NCBI GenBank assembly: GCA_021790715.1
Contig: JAJYGK010000160.1
Coordinates: 1 to 10,473, forward strand
Length of the DNA stretch: 10,473 nt
Direction: 5' to 3'
Origin: Chloroflexota bacterium
Lineage (GTDB): Bacteria; Chloroflexota; Limnocylindria; Limnocylindrales; CSP1-4
This document shows, piece after piece, positions 1 to 6,108 of this stretch. The notes under the pieces are model-generated. The model did not search any database. It was not told where the DNA came from and saw nothing but the letters and a program-made list of their open reading frames with translations. The position numbers and the translations under genes were made by a program. Position 1 is the first letter of the stretch. Each line of letters begins with the position of its first letter.

Positions 1-593
1 AGGCCCGCGTACGTCTCGGCCGGGCGCGTGTCCGCGTAGTGCGGGACGAGCTCGAGCCCCGGCGTCGCCGGGACGTACGGCTCGGCGATGCCGACCGCGA
101 AGACGGCGACGCGTGCGCGGTAGATGCCGTCGCTCGTCTCGAGGACGACGCGCCGGCCCTCCGGCCCGTCCTCCAGTCGGGTCGACTCCCAGGCACAGCC
201 GTACCGCACGCGCACGCCGGTGCGCTCGGCGAACGTGCGCAGGTTGCGCTCCATCTCGGGCCGCGACGGGAAATAGGACGTGCCGTCCATCAGCCTGGGC
301 ATGAGCGCGCTGTGCTCGGCCTCGTCCGCGAGGAGGCTGTTCCAGTCGTAGCGCTGGTAGGCGCGCGAGCCCTGCTCGACGGGCGCGTACGGCTTGGTCC
401 AGCTGAGCAGTCGCTGGAAGAACGGGAAGCGCCGGAACATGCCGCCCGGGGCCGGATCGGAGGAGATCACGGCATGCCGGACCCCGAGCCGGCCGAGGCT
501 GTAGCTGAGCTGGATGGCCCCCGGACCGCTGCCGACCACGACGACCGGATAGTCGCCAGGAGCGAAGGGGCGGTCGGCGCCTAGGGCTTCCAT
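1..593 (-). CDS. FOXRED2-like FAD/NAD(P)-binding oxidoreductase, N-terminal part
   Basis: Reads open from an ATG at 593 to the left edge (197 codons seen; the C-terminus lies outside the window). Residues 17-26 form a dinucleotide-binding beta-alpha-beta start, VVVVGSGPGA, with the GxGxxA glycine pattern for the FAD ADP moiety. Further on come a GGMFRRFP stretch (about 50-57), YDWNSLL (about 80-86) and a YFP segment (about 104-106). This order resembles the FOXRED2/flavin-monooxygenase-like family, where a DWNSLL motif and a YFP motif follow the first Rossmann segment. These proteins use FAD and NAD(P)H, but the substrate here is unknown. The ATG lies inside the last codons of the upstream cNBD gene (13-nt overlap, other frame), so translational coupling is likely. 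A flavin monooxygenase or thioredoxin-reductase-like enzyme is the alternative. The flavoprotein class is secure, the subfamily moderate. Confidence 0.82.
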   Translation of the reverse strand, partial: MEALGADRPFAPGDYPVVVVGSGPGAIQLSYSLGRLGVRHAVISSDPAPGGMFRRFPFFQRLLSWTKPYAPVEQGSRAYQRYDWNSLLADEAEHSALMPRLMDGTSYFPSRPEMERNLRTFAERTGVRVRYGCAWESTRLEDGPEGRRVVLETSDGIYRARVAVFAVGIAEPYVPATPGLELVPHYADTRPAETYAG

Positions 594-1003
594 CGGTTCG
601 CCGCCTGGAGCCGCCGCGTCTGCTCGAGCAGCATGCGGAACGTGACGGCGGGATACGCGAGGAGCAACTCGCGCAGCTCCGAGGCCGGCAGGTGCAGGCA
701 GCGGACCGGGCGCACCGCCACGATGTCCGCGACCGGCGGCTCCTCGAGCAGCGCGGAGATCTCGCCGAAGAAGTCGCCGCGGCCGATGCTGGCGATCTCG
801 ACGCCGCCCGACTGGACGGCGACCTCGCCCTCCAGCACGACGTAGAAGCCGGACCCCGTGAGCCCCTGGCGGAGGATGCGCTCGCCCTCCGGGAACCACT
901 GCTCGTCGAAGGTGTGCGCCACGCCCTGGCGCTGGGCCGAGGTGAGGTCGGCGAAGAGTCCGAGCCCCGCGAGCTCGTCCGCCACCTCCATGCGCTGGAT
1001 CAC
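581..1003 (-). CDS. Stand-alone cyclic-nucleotide-binding-fold protein (cNBD, no HTH)
   Basis: 140 residues. I chose the GTG at 1003 because GGAGGA lies 7 nt upstream of it; an in-frame ATG at 991 is possible but less well placed. The protein is essentially one CAP_ED beta-roll: a helical N-terminus (1-30), beta strands with EGERILRQG (39-47), GFYVVLEGEVAV (52-63), a phosphate-binding-cassette region FFGEISALL (78-86) and a C-terminal helix ending at KP. No DNA-binding HTH follows, so it is not a CRP/FNR regulator by itself. The cassette normally has Arg followed by Ser/Thr-Ala; here the matching positions are Val91-Ala92-Asp93, so canonical cAMP or cGMP binding is doubtful. It probably acts by protein contact with the oxidoreductase encoded by the overlapping downstream gene, since cNBD domains are known to accompany thioredoxin-reductase-like flavoproteins. 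Fold confident, ligand unknown. Confidence 0.88.
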   Translation of the reverse strand: MIQRMEVADELAGLGLFADLTSAQRQGVAHTFDEQWFPEGERILRQGLTGSGFYVVLEGEVAVQSGGVEIASIGRGDFFGEISALLEEPPVADIVAVRPVRCLHLPASELRELLLAYPAVTFRMLLEQTRRLQAANRWKP

Positions 1004-1081
1004 GGACCCCTCCTCCGTCAGGCGCACCCCCGGCGAATGTCCGGGTCCGGGTATCAGACCACCAATCGGGCCGTCGTGCAG

Positions 1082-1123
1082 GCGAGGCACTCTCCGTCGC
1101 GCGGGCGAGGCAGCGTGCCTCGC
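1082..1123. repeat. Operator-like inverted repeat with an extra half-site
   Basis: GCGAGGCA (1105-1112), a GCG spacer, and TGCCTCGC (1116-1123) form a perfect 19-bp dyad. The same arm occurs again in direct orientation at 1082-1089, 23 bp upstream, with GGCGAGGCA shared over 9 bp. Dyad plus half-site in a divergent promoter gap is the usual layout of a repressor or activator site. It could also fold as a tight hairpin in RNA, but there is no T-run. The binding protein is unknown. Confidence 0.45.
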
Positions 1124-1155
1124 GTCGGCGACGCCCCCTGCGGCATGCGGGACGG

Positions 1156-1161
1156 CAGAAT
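1156..1161 (+). promoter_or_regulatory. Candidate -10 element for a leaderless DUF1810 mRNA
   Basis: The hexamer CAGAAT matches four of six consensus -10 positions and ends 6 nt before the ATG at 1168, so transcription would start at or next to the start codon. Leaderless messages with this spacing are common in high-GC Gram-positive-type genomes. The only G-rich run before the ATG abuts it too closely to be a normal ribosome binding site. No good -35 is visible. Confidence 0.35.
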
Positions 1162-1167
1162 CGGGGG

Positions 1168-1584
1168 ATGGCGTACGACCTGCAGCGGTTCGTGGATGCC
1201 CAGGAGGGCGCCCACAGAGAGGCTCTGGCGGAGATCCGCCGGGGCCGCAAGATGGGCCACTGGATGTGGTTCGTGTTCCCGCAGGTGGCGGGGCTGGGCC
1301 GGAGCGAGATGTCGCGCTACTACGCGATCGCGTCGCTCGACGAGGCGCGGGCCTACCTCGCGCACCCCGTGCTCGGGCCGCGGCTGCGCGAGTGCGCAGA
1401 GGCCGCCCTCGGGATGCCGGCACGATCAGCGGAGGACGCCTTCGGGTCCATCGACGCGAAGAAACTCCGCTCCTCCATGACGCTGTTCCACCGGGCGGCG
1501 CCGGACGAGCCGGTCTTCGGCCGCGTGCTCGACCGCTGGTACGGCGGCCTGCCCGACGACGCGACCGACGCGCGAATCGGCTGA
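1168..1584 (+). CDS. DUF1810 family protein
   Basis: 138 residues, full length for the family, with no signal peptide and no membrane segment, hence cytoplasmic. The diagnostic core is HWMWFVFPQ (31-39) followed by GLGRSEMSRYYAIASLDEA (42-60), AYLAHPVLGPRL (62-73) and GSIDAKKLRSSMTLF (93-107); this order and spacing are those of DUF1810 (COG5579). No enzymatic activity is established for the family as far as I know, and none is proposed here. The gene stands alone on the plus strand, diverging from the cNBD gene and converging on the BMP lipoprotein gene. The ATG at 1168 lacks a well-spaced Shine-Dalgarno sequence, which fits leaderless translation. Family assignment is strong; the role is unknown. 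Confidence 0.92.
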   Translation: MAYDLQRFVDAQEGAHREALAEIRRGRKMGHWMWFVFPQVAGLGRSEMSRYYAIASLDEARAYLAHPVLGPRLRECAEAALGMPARSAEDAFGSIDAKKLRSSMTLFHRAAPDEPVFGRVLDRWYGGLPDDATDARIG

Positions 1585-1636
1585 GGCGGGTCTTCCGGCC
1601 GGGACGGGCCCGTGCCCCGCGAGGCGCGGACCCGCC
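1585..1636. terminator. Candidate bidirectional hairpin between convergent genes
   Basis: GGCGGGTC (1585-1592) pairs with GACCCGCC (1629-1636), enclosing the perfect 10-bp palindrome ACGGGCCCGT (1604-1613). It begins immediately after the DUF1810 stop and sits 11 bp from the stop of the converging BMP gene. There is no T-run on either side, so if it terminates transcription it does so as a GC-only hairpin or works with Rho. Placement is suggestive, the mechanism unproven. Confidence 0.35.
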
Positions 1637-1647
1637 GGCCGCCGTGA

Positions 1648-2763
1648 TCACTGGGGCGGGGTGATCGTCCCGTCGGTGATGCCCTTGATGAGCGACTCCG
1701 CCTTGGCCTTCACGCTGGCCGGCAGCGGGTAGTTGGGATTGAACTGGATGACCTCGCCGCCGTTGCCGAGCGTGATCGAGTACGTCGCGCCGCCGAGCGT
1801 GCCGCCGCGGATCTCCGTGAACATCTGGTGGAGCGCCGACGTCCAGTCGTAGACCTCGGTGGCCACCACGTTCTTCGGGGCGAGCGTGTCCATCGGCCAG
1901 TCGTTGCCGAACCACGGCAGGTTGTCCTGGCGGGCGACGCCGATCGCGCCCGAGGACGCCTGGGTCGTCCCGGCGAGCACGTCCGCGCCGCCGGCGACGA
2001 ACGTCTTGGCCGCCGTGGCGTAGAGGCTGGCGTCGCTGTACGAGCCCGTGTAGACGGGATGGATCGTGACGGTCTTGTCCACCGACTTCGCGCCGGCAAC
2101 GAACCCGTCGATGAAGAGCTTGTCATCGCCGGCCGCGATCGGACCGATCGCACCGAGGACGTGCGACTTGCTCAGCATCGCCGCCATCGCGCCCTCGACG
2201 TACCCGCCCTCGTTGGCGGCGGCCAGGTACGCGAAGACGTTCGGGAGGTTGAACGTCGAACCGGCGGTGCCCCAGGCGAACGAGACCTTGGGGAACTGCG
2301 GCGCGAGCTGCTGGATCGTCGACCCGTACTGAGAGCCGTGGGCGATGATCAGGTTGTAGCCCTCGGACGCGTACTGCCGGATGATGTTGCCCGCGTCGGA
2401 GACGACGAACTGGTTGTCGGAGATCGAGACCTGCAGGTTGTCCGACGTCTGCAGCTTCTGCAGGGCCGCCACCATCGTCTGCGTCCAGCTCAGGTCGCTC
2501 CGGGAACTCGGGGCGACGAGCGCGACCTTCAGGACACCCGTCGCAGCAGCCGCGCTCGAGGCGGCCGGGGCTGTGCTCGCGGCCGCCGAGGCCGCGGCCG
2601 ATGCGGCGGCCGACGGCGCCGACGAGGCCGGCGCGGCGCTGGGGACGGCGGACGGCTGAGCCGGTGCGGCGGATGGCGCGGACGTCGCGCCCGTGCCGCA
2701 GCCGGCGGCGAACAGGACCGCGGCCGTCGCGACCAGCAGCGGAATCCTCCTCGCGGTGTGCAT
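1648..2763 (-). CDS. BMP-family (PnrA-like) substrate-binding lipoprotein
   Basis: 371 residues from the ATG at 2763, preferred over the ATG at 2769 because AAGGAGG lies 8 nt before the former and only 2 nt before the latter. The N-terminus is a lipoprotein signal: Arg5-Arg6, a hydrophobic core (7-18) and the lipobox FAAGC with Cys22. Residues 26-75 are a low-complexity Ala/Ser/Pro tether. The mature domain starts at about residue 76 (VLKVALVAP) and shows BMP features: YNLIIAHGSQYG, VSFAWGT, then a long central segment beginning NVFAYLAAANEGGYVEGAMA and a GADVLAGT-type turn. BMP proteins characterised in spirochaetes and others bind purine nucleosides and deliver them to ABC permeases. No permease or ATPase gene is adjacent, so it either uses a distant transporter or acts as a sensor. 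It diverges from the Tm-1-like operon. Family confident, ligand unknown. Confidence 0.93.
   Translation of the reverse strand: MHTARRIPLLVATAAVLFAAGCGTGATSAPSAAPAQPSAVPSAAPASSAPSAAASAAASAAASTAPAASSAAAATGVLKVALVAPSSRSDLSWTQTMVAALQKLQTSDNLQVSISDNQFVVSDAGNIIRQYASEGYNLIIAHGSQYGSTIQQLAPQFPKVSFAWGTAGSTFNLPNVFAYLAAANEGGYVEGAMAAMLSKSHVLGAIGPIAAGDDKLFIDGFVAGAKSVDKTVTIHPVYTGSYSDASLYATAAKTFVAGGADVLAGTTQASSGAIGVARQDNLPWFGNDWPMDTLAPKNVVATEVYDWTSALHQMFTEIRGGTLGGATYSITLGNGGEVIQFNPNYPLPASVKAKAESLIKGITDGTITPPQ
2539..2688 (-). repeat. Low-complexity Ala/Ser/Pro linker coding region
   Basis: Codes for residues 26-75 of the BMP lipoprotein, almost entirely Ala, Ser and Pro, with a repeating AAAS unit near residues 52-63. 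It is an extracytoplasmic tether between the lipidated cysteine and the binding domain. Simple-sequence DNA of this kind varies in length between relatives. Confidence 0.75.
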
Positions 2764-3200
2764 GTGCATCTCCTCCTTCCGTGCGGGGACCATGCCCGGC
2801 CTCCTCGGCGGAGCGGGCGTCGGCCCGAGTGCCGGGGCGCACGCTGCGTCGCAGCGGAGGCGACCGGCGAGCGGCCGCCCCGGACCGCGCCCGGGTCGCC
2901 GGCCGGCACGACGATCGGCCCGGTCGGCGACCGGGTCGACGATGGTCGTCGGCGTCGTGGCGATCGCCGACGATGATCGCGCGAAACGGCCCGTTCCGCT
3001 CGCCGGATTCGCAGCCGGTCGCGATCTCGTCGATCGATCGCGTCGGTGAAGCTGGTCGAATGACTCTTCCCGCGCGATCATGCCCGTGGCACCGTGCGGG
3101 TGTCGCGAACCGGTCGTGCGGACAGCAGGAGCCCGCCCGGAGTCTGCGAGCAGAGGGCAGGACGGTCGGGCGCGACTGTGGCCGGGACGAGGAGGCAGCG
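2764..3200. promoter_or_regulatory. Divergent intergenic region between the BMP gene and the Tm-1-like operon
   Basis: These 437 bp hold no gene I can support; the open frames that cross it are extensions or shadows without start signals. About 2770-2940 is extremely GC-rich and featureless apart from the BMP ribosome binding site. About 2941-3081 is relatively AT-richer and full of GATC-centred words: CGATCG at 2961-2966, the perfect palindrome CGATCGATCG at 3031-3040, and an exact 11-bp inverted repeat at 2973-2983/3071-3081. This is the likely control region for both directions. I found no convincing -35/-10 pair. A Shine-Dalgarno GGAGG lies at 3191-3195. Confidence 0.5.
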
Positions 3201-4457
3201 ATGGCGAAGACAGTCGTGATCGTGGGGGCCCTCGACACCAAGGGCGCCGAGTTCGCGTTCGTCAGGGGCCTGATCGAGGCGCGCGGCCTGTCCACCCTGG
3301 TCGTGGACTTCGGCGTCATGGGGGCGCCGGGGCTCGCACCAGACATCGGGCGGGACGTCGTCGCACGGGCCGGCGGCGGCGACCTCGATCGCCTGGCCTC
3401 CGGCGAGCACAAGGACGAGGCCATGCAGACGATGGCGAACGGCCTTGCCGCCGTGGTGCGCCGCCTGTACGAAGAGGGCAGGCTCGACGGGATCATCGGG
3501 ATGGGCGGCAGCGGGGGCACCTCGATCGCCACCGGCGCGATGCGAGCCCTGCCCGTCGGCGTCCCCAAGGTGATGGTCTCGACGCTGGGCGGCGGCGACG
3601 TGAGCGCGTTCGCCGGCTCGAAGGACATCGCGTTCATCCCCTCGATCGTCGACGTCGCGGGCTTCAATCGGATCAGCCGCCGGATCTACGCGAACGCCGC
3701 CGGCGCGATCTGCGGCATGGTCGAGACCGAGGCTCCGGCCGGGACCGGGGACCGCCCGCTCGTCGTCGCGTCGATGTTCGGGAACACCACCACCGCCGTC
3801 GACCACGCGCGCGGCATCCTGGAGGCCGCGGGATACGAGGTCCTCGTCTTCCATGCGACCGGGACGGGCGGTCGGACGATGGAGAGCCTGGTGGCCGACG
3901 GCCTCATCAGCGGCTCGCTCGACATGACGACGACCGAGCTCGCCGATGAGGTGTGCGGCGGCGTCTTCAGCGCCGGCCCGGACCGCTGCCTGGCCGCGTC
4001 GCGCGCCGGCATACCCGCGGTGCTGGTCCCCGGGTGCGTCGACATGGCCAACTTCGGCGCGATCGACACCGTCCCGGAACGATACCGGGGGCGGAACCTC
4101 TACCAGTGGAATCCCAACGTGACGCTCCTCCGGACGAACGTCGACGAGAACCGGCGGATGGGCGAGATGATCGCGGCGGCCGCCAGCGTCGCGACCGGGC
4201 CGGTCGCCGTCCTGCTGCCGCTCCGCGGCGTCTCGATGCTCGACTCCGAGGGCGGCCGCTTCTGGGATCCGGCGGCCGATGCCGCCTGCTACGACGCGAT
4301 CCGCGCACACCTCCGGCCGGGGATCCCGGTCATCGAGGTCGATGCCAACGTCAACGACCCGGCGTTCTCGGGAAAGGTCGCGCAGACCCTCCTCGAGATG
4401 CTCCGGCAGTCACACGCGGCCGCGCCCGAGCCGACGCGGGCGCAGGCGGGGAGGTAG
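3201..4457 (+). CDS. Tm-1-like ATP-binding domain protein (UPF0261)
   Basis: 418 residues, the normal length for bacterial UPF0261 proteins; ATG with GGAGG 5 nt upstream. The N-terminal lobe starts VVIVGALDTKGAEF (5-18) and carries the glycine-rich loop GMGGSGGTS (100-108) and VMVSTLGGGDVSAF (124-137). The second lobe has PLVVASMFGNTTT (186-198), FHATGTGGRTMESL (217-230), TTTELADEVCGG (243-254) and LRGVSMLD (341-348). This is the family of the tomato Tm-1 N-terminal domain, which binds nucleotide and the tobamovirus replication protein; the cellular reaction of the bacterial members is not established. No signal peptide, so cytoplasmic. It is followed after 6 nt by the TIM-barrel partner gene, and the two form one operon. 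Longer in-frame extensions upstream lack start signals and family similarity. Family certain, function unknown. Confidence 0.95.
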   Translation: MAKTVVIVGALDTKGAEFAFVRGLIEARGLSTLVVDFGVMGAPGLAPDIGRDVVARAGGGDLDRLASGEHKDEAMQTMANGLAAVVRRLYEEGRLDGIIGMGGSGGTSIATGAMRALPVGVPKVMVSTLGGGDVSAFAGSKDIAFIPSIVDVAGFNRISRRIYANAAGAICGMVETEAPAGTGDRPLVVASMFGNTTTAVDHARGILEAAGYEVLVFHATGTGGRTMESLVADGLISGSLDMTTTELADEVCGGVFSAGPDRCLAASRAGIPAVLVPGCVDMANFGAIDTVPERYRGRNLYQWNPNVTLLRTNVDENRRMGEMIAAAASVATGPVAVLLPLRGVSMLDSEGGRFWDPAADAACYDAIRAHLRPGIPVIEVDANVNDPAFSGKVAQTLLEMLRQSHAAAPEPTRAQAGR

Positions 4458-4463
4458 GACGAG

Positions 4464-5315
4464 ATGGCACTGACGCGGGTCGAGATCCTGCGCCGGCTGC
4501 ACGCGCAGCGGGAGGCCGGCCGGCCGATCGTCGGCTGCGGGGCCGGCACCGGCATCTCGGCGAAGATGGCCGAGGCCGGCGGCGCGGACCTCATCATCAT
4601 CTACAACAGCGGCCGATACCGGATGGCCGGGCGTGGCTCGCTGGCCGGTCTCCTCGCCTACGGCGACGCCAACGCGATCGTCGTCGAGATGGCGGCGGAG
4701 GTGCTGCCCGTCGTGAAGGACACGCCGGTGCTGGCGGGCATCAACGGCACGGATCCCTTCCGCCTCATGCCCGTCTTCCTGCGGCAGCTCCGCGACATCG
4801 GCTTCTCCGGCGTCCAGAACTTCCCCACGGTCGGGCTCATCGACGGCACGTTCCGGGCGAACCTGGAGGCGACCGGCATGGGCTACGACCGGGAGGTCGC
4901 GGCGATCCGGACCGCCCACGACCTCGATCTCTTCACGTCGCCGTACGTGTTCGACGCCGACCAGGCGCGGGCGATGACCGATGCGGGGGCCGACCAGCTG
5001 GTCGCGCACGTCGGCCTGACCACCGCCGGCACGATCGGCGCCGGTGTCGCGCTGACGCTGGACCAGGCGATCGACCGGGTCATGACGATCGCCGAGGCGG
5101 GATGGTCCGCCCGGCGCGAGATCCTGGTGATCTGCCACGGCGGCCCGTTCGACGAACCGGAGAACGTCGGCCGTGCGCTGCTGCGGATGCCCGGCATCGC
5201 CGGGTTCTTCGGTGCCTCGAGCATCGAGCGCCTGCCGACCGAGCGCGGCATCCGCGGCCAGGTCGAGGAGTTCAAGCGCCTGGAGCCGGCACCGCCGGCC
5301 GGCGCGATGCGCTGA
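4464..5315 (+). CDS. Phosphoenolpyruvate hydrolase family / TIM-barrel protein (Tm-1 C-terminal-like)
   Basis: 283 residues; the gene starts 6 nt after the Tm-1-like stop, with a GGAGG that overlaps that stop region, so translation is probably coupled. The protein looks like a complete TIM barrel: IVGCGAGTGISAK (22-34), IYNSGRYRMAGRGSLAGLL (46-64), VLAGINGTDPF (89-99), VQNFPTVGLIDGTFR (117-131), HVGLTTAGTIG (182-192), ICHGGPFDEPE (223-233) and GFFGASSIERLPTE (247-260). These define the PEP_hydrolase-type Pfam family (PF09370). The enzymatic label comes from limited data and may not apply; the barrel resembles other enolate/aldolase-type enzymes. In tomato Tm-1 the equivalent domain is fused C-terminal to a UPF0261 domain, supporting direct physical interaction with the upstream product. 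The gene ends 9 bp from the converging methyltransferase gene. Family certain, reaction uncertain. Confidence 0.94.
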   Translation: MALTRVEILRRLHAQREAGRPIVGCGAGTGISAKMAEAGGADLIIIYNSGRYRMAGRGSLAGLLAYGDANAIVVEMAAEVLPVVKDTPVLAGINGTDPFRLMPVFLRQLRDIGFSGVQNFPTVGLIDGTFRANLEATGMGYDREVAAIRTAHDLDLFTSPYVFDADQARAMTDAGADQLVAHVGLTTAGTIGAGVALTLDQAIDRVMTIAEAGWSARREILVICHGGPFDEPENVGRALLRMPGIAGFFGASSIERLPTERGIRGQVEEFKRLEPAPPAGAMR

Positions 5316-5324
5316 GGAATCGCG

Positions 5325-6095
5325 TCACCAGACGCCGGGCAGCAGGTGCCAGCGCACGCGGCGCTGGTACTCGCGGTAGTCCGTGCCAATCGCCCGGAGC
5401 GCCCGATCCTCGAGCCCGGCGCGCGCCGCGAGCAGCGCGGCGGCCGGCAGCACCGCCGCGAACGCCCACGGCGAGCCGAGGACGAGCGGGACCGCGACGT
5501 CCGCGACGATCGCCGCCAGGGTGACGGGGTGTCGCACGAGCCGGTAGGGGCCGGTCGGAGCGGCCGCCGAACCGGTCGCCGTGCCGCCGCCCGCCGCGCC
5601 GGTCGCGGGGCCCCTGGCGGTCGCGGCCCAGAGGCGGAGCACGAGCGCCGCCCCGAAGGCGGCGAGCCCGAGGAACGCCGTCGCGGGCGCGAGCGGTGGC
5701 AGCCATCCCCAGCGGTGGGCGAGGCCCGCCAGCAGGCCGCCGGCGGCCGGGCCCATCGCGCTCGGCAGCCAGAGACGCGCCGCGCGCCGCCGGTCCCGCT
5801 CGCCGCGCTCCCGGAGCCCCTCCTCGCCCGGCCGGTCCGCACCGGCGTCGGGACGGCCGGGCGGCCCGGACGGACCCGGTGTTCCGGCTGGTTCGATGGA
5901 CGGTGGCCCCGCGGCCGGCACCGGGATCCCGACGGCGCGCGAGTCCGGGACGGTGGCCTGGCTCGACAGCGCCACCGTCCACGCCATCGCCAGCTGCCCG
6001 ATCGCGAGGGCGGCCACGTACAGCAGACCGCGCCCCCAGAGTGGATCGCCCGAGGCGACGAGGAGGATCGCGGCGACGAGCAGCGTGGAGGCCAC
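5325..6095 (-). CDS. ICMT-like integral-membrane methyltransferase
   Basis: 256 residues from a GTG at 6095; a TGA in frame 18 nt upstream excludes a longer form. The membrane topology includes hydrophobic segments at about 3-14, 24-43, 114-126, 134-156 and 190-224. The C-terminal signature is GPYRLVRHP (182-190) and LEDRALRAIGTDYREYQRRV (228-247) ending HLLPG, as in isoprenylcysteine carboxyl methyltransferase/phospholipid methyltransferase relatives that bind S-adenosylmethionine at the membrane face. Usual members read RHPxYxG after the Arg-His-Pro; here it is RHPVTLA, so the Tyr and Gly are missing. A hydrophilic Pro/Gly/Arg-rich insert occupies residues 57-104. Substrate unknown. It is the last gene of the four-gene operon, starting 13 nt after the TelA stop without a clear ribosome binding site, so re-initiation is likely. 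Confidence 0.8.
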   Translation of the reverse strand: MASTLLVAAILLVASGDPLWGRGLLYVAALAIGQLAMAWTVALSSQATVPDSRAVGIPVPAAGPPSIEPAGTPGPSGPPGRPDAGADRPGEEGLRERGERDRRRAARLWLPSAMGPAAGGLLAGLAHRWGWLPPLAPATAFLGLAAFGAALVLRLWAATARGPATGAAGGGTATGSAAAPTGPYRLVRHPVTLAAIVADVAVPLVLGSPWAFAAVLPAAALLAARAGLEDRALRAIGTDYREYQRRVRWHLLPGVW

Positions 6096-6108
6096 GAGCG
6101 CCGGGCGC

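Larger units (their letters stand above)
1004..1167. promoter_or_regulatory. Divergent promoter region between the cNBD gene and the DUF1810 gene
   Basis: This 164-bp non-coding gap separates two diverging genes and must hold promoters for both. It contains a perfect 8-bp inverted repeat with a 3-nt centre and an extra direct copy of one arm (listed separately), a relatively AT-richer stretch at about 1050-1066, and a candidate -10 hexamer just before the DUF1810 ATG. I could not find a convincing -35/-10 pair for the minus-strand gene. Confidence 0.55.

Noticed and set aside
1004..1915. Minus-strand open frame extending the cNBD gene far upstream, through the DUF1810 gene
   Set aside because: The extension is antisense to a well-conserved DUF1810 gene, is Arg/Pro/Gly-rich with no family resemblance, and the GTG at 1003 has a good ribosome binding site.
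2764..3081. Minus-strand extension of the BMP gene to an ATG near 3081
   Set aside because: It would place about 106 residues of Arg/Pro-rich sequence before a clean lipoprotein signal peptide; the ATG at 2763 has an ideal Shine-Dalgarno.
2601..3200. Plus-strand extension upstream of the Tm-1-like gene
   Set aside because: Runs antisense through the BMP linker, has no family similarity, and the ATG at 3201 has GGAGG 5 nt upstream and starts exactly at the family N-terminus.
5303..5324. CGCGAT/ATCGCG 6-bp stem spanning the stop of the PEP-hydrolase-family gene, in the 9-bp convergent gap
   Set aside because: Short stem with a 10-nt loop, mostly inside coding sequence and without a T-run; not strong enough to call a terminator.
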